Positions 1 through 7,018 of a DNA stretch of 17,108 nt are shown here, piece after piece (the first letter of the stretch is position 1; each line of letters starts with the position of its first letter). Source of the stretch: Betaproteobacteria bacterium. Its GTDB lineage: Bacteria > Pseudomonadota > Gammaproteobacteria > Burkholderiales > Thiobacillaceae. The position numbers were made by a program, and so were the translations under genes. The stretch spans positions 1 to 17,108 of the forward strand of contig JAIFLB010000050.1 of the NCBI GenBank assembly GCA_020049245.1, written 5' to 3'. The notes under the pieces are model-generated. The model was given only the letters and a program-made list of their open reading frames with translations. It searched no databases and was not told the DNA's origin.

Positions 1-2508
1 TTCTGGTCCGATCTGAATCTGACGCATGGTCTTGACCGGGTGGCCTTCTTCGGCCCGGACAATATTGAGCTTGCCGAGTGGGGCATGGCCGATGTCGGTG
101 CGCGGGCGAAGAAACTGGCGGCTGAAGCGGGCGTTGCGGAAGCACCGCAATACTGGCTCGAATGCAGTGTCAAGTGCCTTTACACGACAGCAGTTCCGTT
201 GGTCGAGGGGGGCCATTACCTGGGTACTGTTGTGATTGCCACCGGTTTGCAGGACATGGTCCTGGATTTCCGACGCCTATCAGGGGTTGAATTGGCGATC
301 ATCAAGACTGGAACAGGCTCGGAAACTGGCTCGAAAACAGAGACTGGCGACAGAGTCAACAAAGTATTGTCAGTCAGTGGTGGCGGTGTGTATGAGTCAC
401 TGGTAAGAGCGTTACCCGGCCAACTGGTCAAGGGTCAGGCCATCGAGCTGACGCGCGATAGCCGTCATTTCCGGCTTTATAACTTTGCTGCACCAGCGCC
501 GGGCGATGGCAGCACCCGGTTTCTGGCGATTAACGACGTCACTGCCGAGAGGCGGGAAATGAACGATTCTGTGCGTTCCAGCCTTGCGTTGGGCGGCATC
601 ATTCTGGTTCTCGCCTTGGGTCTGCTTTACTTCATGCTGCGTCCGACGATGAACCGTTTGCGGCAGGCGGTCTCGGCCTTGCCATTATTGGGTGAGGGGC
701 GATATGACGAGTCACGCGATGCCTTTCATTTACCGCCGCAGCCATTGCATTTCCGCGATGAAGTCGATGATCTGGCAGAGTTGACTTACGCGTTGGCCAA
801 CACGCTGGAACAATTGCATGCCGAGTCGCGAAATCATGCGGCATCGTTGAGCGCGCAAGCGTCGCAACTGGAAAAAGAGCGAGATTTCGTCGCCGGCCTG
901 CTCGATACCGCCCCGGTTTTGATCCTGACTTATTCCCTGGATGGGCGGATACGCCTGGCCAATGCGTATGCGGTTCGCAGTTGTGGCCTTAGCGGCGGCA
1001 AACTGCTGGGCCGAACTTTCATGGATATTTTCATGAACGGCATACAGTCTGAATCACATGCCATTCTGCTGAACAACCTGAAACCGGGCGAGGTGCCGCA
1101 CAGCGAAGGCAGCTTTCAGCACGAAGGGGGCGTTGTTCATGATGTCATCTGGTTCCATTCCTGCCTTGAAGATGACGCCGGCGAGCGGCTTTTCCTCTCG
1201 GTTGGACTTGAGGTCACCGAGTACCGCAAGGTTGAGCGCAATCTGCGGCTGCTTTCCGAACATGACAGCGTGACTGGCCTGCTCAACCGGCGAGTTTTCA
1301 AGCGTGAATTGGATGCCCTGCTGGTGGCGGGTAGCCAAGGCATGCTGTTGGTGTTCGATATTGATGAATTCAAATCGGTGAATGAGAGTGGCGGCCATGA
1401 GGGGGGCGATTACGTCCTCGCCGAGTGCGCCCGTTATATCCAGAATCTGCATCCACAGCCTGTGCTCGCGGCGCGCCTGGGCGCCGATGACTTTGCATTG
1501 GTGCTGAGCGGCATTACCCCGGCCGAAGCGATTGTCATGGCGCGCGGCTTGAACCATGGTTTACCCGCCTCCAATCTGGAGACCGCAGCCGCAACCAGGA
1601 TGCGCATTTCGGCCAGCGTCGGTCTGGCGATGTTTCCGGAGCATGGCGGCAGTGCCGATGTTTTGTTGGCGAATGCCGAGATCGCACTGACGCAGGCGCG
1701 CGCCAAGGGTCATGGTTCCTGGCATTTATATACGCTGGATGATCCCTACCGGGAAACCGCAGGACGTCGCGCCTACTGGCGCGAACAAGTCGAGCGCGGT
1801 CTGGACGAGGATGCCTTCGTCATGCACTTCCAGCCGATCCAGCACATTGTCAGCGGTCATATTGGCCATTACGAAGCCTTGATCCGTCTCAATGGCCTGG
1901 ATGGAAAGCTGATTCCACCCGGCATGTTCATCGACGTTGCCGAAAGTACCGGCCTGATTCGCCGTATCGACCGCTGGGTGATCGAAACCGTGGTCGCTTT
2001 CGTCGCCCGACAAGCGCCCGAAATCAAAATTGCCCTCAATCTTTCCAGCCGTAGTTTCGATGACGATGTCGCCTTCGAAACCATGCAGGCGGCGCTGGCG
2101 CGGCACAACCTGACGGGTGAACGTTTATTGCTGGAAATCACTGAAACCGCCGCGCTGGCGAATTTGTCGAGTGCCATCCGCATCATGGGCAAATTGCGCG
2201 GCCTTGGTTGCGCCTTTGGTCTGGATGATTTCGGCGTCGGCTACAGCTCGTTCCAGTATCTGAAGGAATTACCGTTCGACTTCGTCAAGATCGATGGTTC
2301 TTTCGTCAAAGGCCTGACCCAAAGACCGGACGACGTCGTGTTCGTCAAGGCGCTGAATGATGCAGTGAAGGGTTTCGGCAAGGAGACCATCGCCGAGTTC
2401 GTCGAGGATGAGGCGACGCTGAATATCCTGCGCGATATCGGCGTCGATTACGCCCAGGGGTATTTGATTGGTCGGCCCAGCCCGGCGTTGTTCAAGGCGC
2501 CCTCTTGA
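1..2508 (+). CDS. Membrane-bound PAS-GGDEF-EAL protein, probable c-di-GMP phosphodiesterase (5' partial)
   Basis: The frame is open to base 1, so the true start lies upstream; an internal GTG at 40 is not needed as the start. The visible 835 residues run as follows: an extracytoplasmic sensor part (about 1-190), a transmembrane helix (about 194-213), a HAMP-like linker with an acidic heptad stretch (to about 275), a PAS domain (about 290-410), GGDEF (about 420-570) and EAL (about 590-835). The GGDEF signature is degenerate (GADDF, residues 494-498) and there is no RxxD inhibitory site just before it, although the FDID metal motif and GGHEGGD are kept. The EAL domain looks active: EAL at 625-627, NLSS, EITET, DDFG at 742-745, a KID lysine and QGY. 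By family knowledge this predicts c-di-GMP hydrolysis, with the GGDEF part regulatory or weakly active. The ligand is unknown. The stop overlaps the probable htpG promoter. Confidence 0.93.
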   Translation, partial: FWSDLNLTHGLDRVAFFGPDNIELAEWGMADVGARAKKLAAEAGVAEAPQYWLECSVKCLYTTAVPLVEGGHYLGTVVIATGLQDMVLDFRRLSGVELAIIKTGTGSETGSKTETGDRVNKVLSVSGGGVYESLVRALPGQLVKGQAIELTRDSRHFRLYNFAAPAPGDGSTRFLAINDVTAERREMNDSVRSSLALGGIILVLALGLLYFMLRPTMNRLRQAVSALPLLGEGRYDESRDAFHLPPQPLHFRDEVDDLAELTYALANTLEQLHAESRNHAASLSAQASQLEKERDFVAGLLDTAPVLILTYSLDGRIRLANAYAVRSCGLSGGKLLGRTFMDIFMNGIQSESHAILLNNLKPGEVPHSEGSFQHEGGVVHDVIWFHSCLEDDAGERLFLSVGLEVTEYRKVERNLRLLSEHDSVTGLLNRRVFKRELDALLVAGSQGMLLVFDIDEFKSVNESGGHEGGDYVLAECARYIQNLHPQPVLAARLGADDFALVLSGITPAEAIVMARGLNHGLPASNLETAAATRMRISASVGLAMFPEHGGSADVLLANAEIALTQARAKGHGSWHLYTLDDPYRETAGRRAYWREQVERGLDEDAFVMHFQPIQHIVSGHIGHYEALIRLNGLDGKLIPPGMFIDVAESTGLIRRIDRWVIETVVAFVARQAPEIKIALNLSSRSFDDDVAFETMQAALARHNLTGERLLLEITETAALANLSSAIRIMGKLRGLGCAFGLDDFGVGYSSFQYLKELPFDFVKIDGSFVKGLTQRPDDVVFVKALNDAVKGFGKETIAEFVEDEATLNILRDIGVDYAQGYLIGRPSPALFKAPS

Positions 2509-2531
2509 AGGTTACGCGCTCGGCCTCATAA
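2504..2531 (+). promoter_or_regulatory. Probable sigma-32 (RpoH) heat-shock promoter of htpG
   Basis: CTTGAAG at 2504-2510 matches the sigma-32 -35 consensus CTTGAAA except at the last base. After 13 nt comes CCTCATAA at 2524-2531, which differs from the -10 core CCCCAT at one base. Transcription would start near 2537, about 28 nt before the htpG ATG. htpG is a known RpoH target in many proteobacteria, which supports the call. The -35 box contains the TGA stop of the upstream EAL gene. The start site is inferred, not seen. Confidence 0.62.
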
Positions 2532-2536
2532 CCATC

Positions 2537-2554
2537 CCCTGTTTTCAACAAGGG
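2537..2554 (+). promoter_or_regulatory. Small leader hairpin covering the upstream part of the htpG ribosome binding site
   Basis: CCCTGTT (2537-2543), loop TTC, and AACAAGGG (2547-2554) can pair as GTT/AAC and CCCT/AGGG with one bulged A. The right arm contains the AGGG that is the best Shine-Dalgarno match for the htpG ATG at 2565. With the predicted RpoH start, this would be the very 5' end of the mRNA. The stem is short and could be chance; a weaker purine stretch (AAGTGGA) lies free between the hairpin and the ATG. Confidence 0.3.
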
Positions 2555-2564
2555 AAAGTGGAAC

Positions 2565-4460
2565 ATGACCGAAACCGTGAATGAACCCCAACAATCTGCC
2601 GCCAAGGAAACCCTGGGCTTTCAGGCCGAGGTGAAGCAACTCCTGCAATTGATGATTCATTCCTTGTACAGCCACAAGGAAATCTTTTTGCGCGAGTTGA
2701 TTTCCAATGCTTCCGATGCCGCCGACAAACTCCGCTTTGAAGCGTTGACCGACGCTGCGTTGTACGAATCCGACTCCGAATTGAAGATCAGGGTCAGCGT
2801 CGACAAGGACGCGAAAACCATCACCATCCGCGACAACGGTATCGGCATGAACCGGCAGGAAGTGATTGAACACATCGGCACTATCGCCAAGTCCGGCACG
2901 CGTGAATTCTTCGGCAAACTGACCGGCGACCAGAAGAAGGATGCGCAACTGATCGGTCAGTTCGGCGTCGGTTTCTATTCCAGCTTCATCGTCGCCGACC
3001 GAGTTACATTGACCACCCGCCGCGCCGGCCTGACCAAGGAACATGGCGTGCGCTGGGAATCGGAAGGTAGCGGCGACTACACGCTGGAGATGGTCGAGAA
3101 GGCCGAGCGTGGCACCGAGATCACGCTGCACATGAAGTCCGACGAGGCCGAATTCCTCGACGCCTGGCGGCTGAAATCGGTGATTCGCGAGTATTCCGAC
3201 CACATCGCGATTCCGGTCGAGTTCATCAACGACAAAGCCGAGGATGAGAAGGACAAGGTGGAGACCGTCAACCGCGCCAATGCGCTGTGGACGCGCTCGA
3301 AAAACGACATCACCGAAGACGAATACAAGGCGTTCTACAAGCACGTCGGCCACGATTACGAAGACCCGATGGCCTGGACCCACGTCAAGGTCGAAGGCCG
3401 CCAGGACTACACGGCGCTGCTGTACGTGCCGGCACATGCGCCGTTCGATCTGTGGGACCGCGACGCCAAGGCGGGCGTCAAGCTGTACGTTAAGCGCGTG
3501 TTCATCATGGAAGACGCGCGCAAGCTGATGCCGTCTTACTTGCGCTTCATCCGTGGCGTCATCGACGCCGCCGACCTGCCGCTCAATGTCTCGCGCGAAA
3601 TCCTGCAAGAAACCCGCGACATGGAAATGATTCGCGGCGGCTGTGTGCGCAAGGTGCTCGATCTGCTCGACGATCTGGCCGAGAACCGCAAGGAAGACTA
3701 CGCCAAGGTGTGGGAACACTTCGGCCGCGTGCTGAAAGAAGGCGTCGGCGAAGATCAGGGCAACAAGGAACGCATCGCCAAGCTGCTGCGCTTCCGCACC
3801 ACCACGGTCGATGAAGAATCGGTGACGCTGGCCGATTACGTCGGTCGCATGAAGGAAGGTCAGGACAAGATTTATTACCTGACCGCAGAGACGCTGGCTG
3901 CCGCCAAGGCCAGCCCGCACCTGGAAGCGCTGCGCAAGAAAGGCGTCGAAGTCATTCTGCTGGCCGATCGTGTCGACGAATGGCTGGTCGGCAACCTGTT
4001 CGAGTTCGACGGCAAATCGCTGGCCTCGGTCGCCAAGGGACAGGTTGATCTGGCCGCGATCAAGTCGCCGGAAGGTGAAGAGGCCGTCGATGCACCCAAG
4101 GCGGAAGAAGCTGCTCCGCTGCTGGAACGGATCAAGACCGCGCTCGGCGAACGCGCCAAGGATGTCCGCGCCAGCAACCGGCTGGTCGAATCGCCGGCCT
4201 GTCTGGTCGCCGACGAAGGCGATCTGAACGGCAATCTGGCGCGCATGTTGAAGTCGATGGGTCAGGCGGTACCGGAATCGACGCCGATTCTGGAAGTGAA
4301 CCTCTCGCATGCGTTGATCAAGCGGCTGGAAGCGGAGGAAGGCGCGCGCTTCGACGAACTCGCCAGCCTGCTGATGGATCAGGCGGTATTGCTGGATGGC
4401 GGCCAACTGACTGACCCGGCTGGTTTCGTCAAGAGGATAAACGGCCTGCTGTTCGGCTGA
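2565..4460 (+). CDS. htpG: HtpG, Hsp90-family molecular chaperone
   Basis: Cytosolic ATP-dependent chaperone that remodels late folding intermediates. Its 631 residues are close to the 624 of E. coli HtpG. The N-terminal GHKL ATPase domain shows ELISNASDA with the catalytic Glu and Mg-binding Asn, then DNGIGM, GTIAKSGT and GQFGVGFYS. The middle domain carries the highly conserved LPLNVSREILQ segment with the gamma-phosphate-contacting Arg region, and the C-terminal dimerisation domain is complete. The ATG at 2565 is preceded by AGGGAAAGTGGA. It has its own probable heat-shock promoter, 56 nt separate it from the EAL gene, and a strong hairpin follows 19 nt after the stop, so it is probably monocistronic. 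Confidence 0.98.
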   Translation: MTETVNEPQQSAAKETLGFQAEVKQLLQLMIHSLYSHKEIFLRELISNASDAADKLRFEALTDAALYESDSELKIRVSVDKDAKTITIRDNGIGMNRQEVIEHIGTIAKSGTREFFGKLTGDQKKDAQLIGQFGVGFYSSFIVADRVTLTTRRAGLTKEHGVRWESEGSGDYTLEMVEKAERGTEITLHMKSDEAEFLDAWRLKSVIREYSDHIAIPVEFINDKAEDEKDKVETVNRANALWTRSKNDITEDEYKAFYKHVGHDYEDPMAWTHVKVEGRQDYTALLYVPAHAPFDLWDRDAKAGVKLYVKRVFIMEDARKLMPSYLRFIRGVIDAADLPLNVSREILQETRDMEMIRGGCVRKVLDLLDDLAENRKEDYAKVWEHFGRVLKEGVGEDQGNKERIAKLLRFRTTTVDEESVTLADYVGRMKEGQDKIYYLTAETLAAAKASPHLEALRKKGVEVILLADRVDEWLVGNLFEFDGKSLASVAKGQVDLAAIKSPEGEEAVDAPKAEEAAPLLERIKTALGERAKDVRASNRLVESPACLVADEGDLNGNLARMLKSMGQAVPESTPILEVNLSHALIKRLEAEEGARFDELASLLMDQAVLLDGGQLTDPAGFVKRINGLLFG

Positions 4461-4479
4461 ACATTTCGCTCTATCCTTC

Positions 4480-4520
4480 GGGGCTGGCGACGGCGCATCG
4501 AATGCGCCATCGCCAGCCCC
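4480..4520 (+). terminator. Long hairpin between htpG and fccB, probable terminator
   Basis: An 11-bp outer arm (4480-4490 with 4510-4520) and a 7-bp inner arm (4492-4498 with 4502-4508) both pair perfectly. They are separated by a single C/A mismatch and closed by a 3-nt CGA loop, giving an 18-bp GC-rich stem. It starts 19 nt after the htpG stop. The tail (GATTCGTTTG) lacks a proper T-run, so it may stabilise the 3' end or terminate inefficiently. The fccB ribosome binding site starts 10 nt downstream. Confidence 0.6.
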
Positions 4521-4542
4521 GATTCGTTTGAGGAGAGCGTTC

Positions 4543-5844
4543 ATGCATCGCCGTGATTTTTTGCTTGCCACCGCCGCGCTTGCCGGTGCTTCCAGTCTGG
4601 GCGCCGCCCCGACCCTCATCAAGGCGCGGCCGAAAGTGGTCATCGTCGGCGCCGGTTTTGGCGGTGCTGCTTGCGCGCGTTACCTGAAGCTGTGGGAACC
4701 CCGCGTCGAGGTGACTCTGATCGAGCCGAATGTGCAGTTCGTCTCATGCCCGATGTCCAACACCGTCATCGCTGGCCTCAACCTTCTGAAAGACATCAGC
4801 TTTCCCTACCGTTATCTGAGGAAGGAAGTCGACCGCTTCGTGCCGGACACGGTGACCGCCATCGACCCGGTAAAGCGCAGTGTCAAGACCGCAGGTGGCG
4901 CCAGTTTCAGCTACGACCGGCTGGTGCTCGCGCCCGGAGTCGAACTGATGTTCGACAAGGTCGCGGGCTACGACGCAGCTGCGCAGAAAAAAGTCCAGCA
5001 TGCCTGGAAGGCCGGCATCCAGACCGCCACCCTGCGTGCTCAACTGGAAGCCATGCCGGATGGCGGCGTGTTTGTGCTGTCGATGCCGATGGCGCCGTTC
5101 CGATGTCCGCCGGCGCCGTATGAGCGGGCCAGTCTGATCGCCAATTACTTCAAGAAAGCCAAGCCGCGCAGCAAGCTCATCCTGCTCGATGCCAACGACG
5201 ACATCATTTCGAAGAAGACGTTGTTCACCACAGCCTGGAAAAAACACTACGGTTTTGGCACGCAGAACAGTCTGATCGAGTACCGGTCGAATAACCAGGC
5301 GACTGCCCTGGATGTGAAAGCGATGAAGATCAGCACCGAATTCGACGATGTGCGGGGCGATGTCATCAATCTGATTCCTCCCATGCGCGCCGCCGAGATC
5401 ACCGGCCTGATCGGTGCCCGCACCGGTGACAACGGCACTTGGTGCCCGGTGGATTACCGCACGATGGAATCGACCGAAGTGCCCAATGTGCACATTCTCG
5501 GCGACTCGATTCTGTCGAACCTGTCGAAGGCCGGCGCTTTGGCCAACAACAGCGGCAAGTTGTGCGCGTCAGCGCTGGTGGAAATCTTCAACGGCCGCCA
5601 GCCCGACCCGGCACCGGTGGTCACCAGCACCTGTTATTCGGCCAGCAGCGACCATACCGCTTTCCATGTTGCCACCGTGTTCCGTTATCAGGCGGCTGAC
5701 AACAACATGGAAGTGCAGCCAGGCAGCGGCGTATCTGCCGTGGAAAGCGAGAAGGAATTCACCATGATGCGCGGTTGGGCGAAGAACATCTGGGCTGATA
5801 CCCTGGGCCTGCCGCCGGACTACCGGTTTACCAACCGGATTTGA
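4543..5844 (+). CDS. fccB: Sulfide dehydrogenase flavoprotein subunit, FccB-like (flavocytochrome c)
   Basis: Periplasmic FAD protein that oxidises sulfide and passes electrons to a c-type cytochrome. The start is ATG 4543 (433 aa), with AGGAG 7 nt upstream; a TTG at 4528 in the same frame is less likely. A Tat signal starts at once (MHRRDFLLATAALAGA). The Rossmann motif GAGFGG lies at 36-41, and the family segment CPPAPYERASL at 188-198. C69, C188 and C364 have the spacings (119 and 176 residues) of the Allochromatium vinosum FccB cysteines as I recall them: the covalent FAD anchor and the redox-active disulfide over the flavin. The C-terminal flavocytochrome c domain (about 362-433) is complete. 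No fccA or other cytochrome gene lies in the window, so the electron acceptor is unknown. It could be a sulfide- or other sulfur-compound-oxidising paralogue. Confidence 0.9.
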   Translation: MHRRDFLLATAALAGASSLGAAPTLIKARPKVVIVGAGFGGAACARYLKLWEPRVEVTLIEPNVQFVSCPMSNTVIAGLNLLKDISFPYRYLRKEVDRFVPDTVTAIDPVKRSVKTAGGASFSYDRLVLAPGVELMFDKVAGYDAAAQKKVQHAWKAGIQTATLRAQLEAMPDGGVFVLSMPMAPFRCPPAPYERASLIANYFKKAKPRSKLILLDANDDIISKKTLFTTAWKKHYGFGTQNSLIEYRSNNQATALDVKAMKISTEFDDVRGDVINLIPPMRAAEITGLIGARTGDNGTWCPVDYRTMESTEVPNVHILGDSILSNLSKAGALANNSGKLCASALVEIFNGRQPDPAPVVTSTCYSASSDHTAFHVATVFRYQAADNNMEVQPGSGVSAVESEKEFTMMRGWAKNIWADTLGLPPDYRFTNRI

Positions 5845-5878
5845 TGCGATTGGCCCGGGCGACCTACCAAGCCTGGGC
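5823..5878. terminator. Possible bidirectional terminator hairpins between fccB and ubiH
   Basis: The two genes converge with only 19 nt between stop codons. CCGGTT (5823-5828) and AACCGG (5833-5838) form a perfect 6-bp stem with a 4-nt loop just before the fccB stop. GCCCGGGC (5853-5860) and GCCTGGGC (5871-5878) form an 8-bp stem with one mismatch that spans the ubiH stop. Neither has a strong T-tract, so the role is uncertain. Confidence 0.3.
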
Positions 5879-7018
5879 GCCGAACATCATTTTGCGCGCG
5901 AACAGTGTTTTCAGCGGCGGTGCCAGATCGAGCAGGAGCAAGGCGGCGCCCCGTGCGTGCTTGAGCAGAAAGCGGTCATTCGAGAAGGATTCGACCAGGA
6001 TGTCGGTCATCAGGCTGCCGCCGGCAATGTCGAACTGGCGGGTTTTTTCGTAGCGCCGGGTGGCGGCGGCTTCGCCCAGTTGCTGGCGTGGCGTGTCGAG
6101 CAGAGTTTCGGCGAGTTTCCAGGCATCGCGCAGGCCGAGGTTGAAGCCTTGGCCGGCGACCGGGTGCAACGTGTGCGCGGCGTTGCCGATGCGGACAATG
6201 CGCGGCGAAGTCGAGGCGGCGGCGAGCGCCAGTTTGAGTGGATATGCGGCTCGTCGGCTGGCGGCGAGAAATTGACCCTGGCGGTCGCCAAAGGCGGTTT
6301 GCAACTGCGCCAGAAATGCCGCGTCGGACAGCGCCAGCCTGCCTTCGAGCTGCGCGTTCGGTGTAGTCCAGACCAGCGCGTAATCGATGCCCAACGGCAA
6401 CAGCGCAATCGGGCCGTCCGGCGTGAAACGCTCGAAGGCGCGCTGTTTGTGCGGCAGTTCGGTTCGCACCGTGCAGACGACGGCTGATTGGCCGTAATCC
6501 TTGTCCTCGCGGAGCGCCGCCGGCAGACTTTTGCCGCCTTCCGACAGGACCACCAAGCCGGCGGTGAGCATTTCCTCGCCACCGTTGTGTTGATAACCGA
6601 CCATGCCGTAGCCAGCGGTCGCCTTGACTGCGGTGACGCGCGCACCGGTCAGAATGGTCGCGCCGCAATTGTTCATGCGCGCAGCCAGCGCAGCGTAAAG
6701 ATCGCCATATTCAGCAACATAGCCGAGCGCCGACGCGCCGACATCGTCCGCGGTCAGCACGGCGCTGCCGAGGCCGCCACGTTGCGATACATGAATGCTT
6801 TCGATGGTCGTGGCGCGATTCGCCATCGCCTCCCAGACGCCGAGCCGTTGCAGAATCAGATGCGCGCCTTGCGACAAGGCAAGGGCGCGCGGGTCGGGCG
6901 CGGACAACTGCTGGCGTGCCTCAAGGACGACAACGCTCAGTCCCGAACCTTCCAGGCCAACGGCCAGCGCGGCACCGACCGGACCGCCGCCTACGATGGC
7001 GATATCAACGTGTTGCAT
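5864..7018 (-). CDS. ubiH: UbiH/UbiF/Coq6-family FAD-dependent hydroxylase (ubiquinone biosynthesis)
   Basis: Flavin monooxygenase that adds a hydroxyl to the ubiquinone ring (C1 for UbiH in E. coli); which position this enzyme modifies cannot be told from sequence alone. The ATG at 7018 (384 aa) gives MQHVDIAIVGGGPVG, with AAGAGG upstream; a TTG six codons earlier is less likely. The dinucleotide-binding motif GGGPVG lies at the N-terminus. The diagnostic GNAAHTLHPVAGQGFNLGLRD region, here with GNAAH as in E. coli UbiH (GNAAQ) rather than the GDAAH usual in the wider hydroxylase family, lies near the C-terminus. The mid-protein ADG motif of the family appears as SEGG, a mild deviation. The first 14 nt overlap the end of pepP, and pepP-ubiH is a familiar pairing in proteobacteria. 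It is last in the four-gene operon. Confidence 0.9.
   Translation of the reverse strand: MQHVDIAIVGGGPVGAALAVGLEGSGLSVVVLEARQQLSAPDPRALALSQGAHLILQRLGVWEAMANRATTIESIHVSQRGGLGSAVLTADDVGASALGYVAEYGDLYAALAARMNNCGATILTGARVTAVKATAGYGMVGYQHNGGEEMLTAGLVVLSEGGKSLPAALREDKDYGQSAVVCTVRTELPHKQRAFERFTPDGPIALLPLGIDYALVWTTPNAQLEGRLALSDAAFLAQLQTAFGDRQGQFLAASRRAAYPLKLALAAASTSPRIVRIGNAAHTLHPVAGQGFNLGLRDAWKLAETLLDTPRQQLGEAAATRRYEKTRQFDIAGGSLMTDILVESFSNDRFLLKHARGAALLLLDLAPPLKTLFARKMMFGAQAW

Noticed and set aside
2526..4643. A 705-codon open frame on the - strand, longer than htpG itself
   Set aside because: It lies exactly opposite htpG, shows no recognisable domain, starts within fccB, and is explained by the codon bias of a GC-rich gene read in reverse. 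HtpG on the + strand is unmistakable.
4744..5493. 249-codon open frame opposite fccB
   Set aside because: Antisense shadow of a strongly conserved flavoprotein; no start signal or family resemblance.
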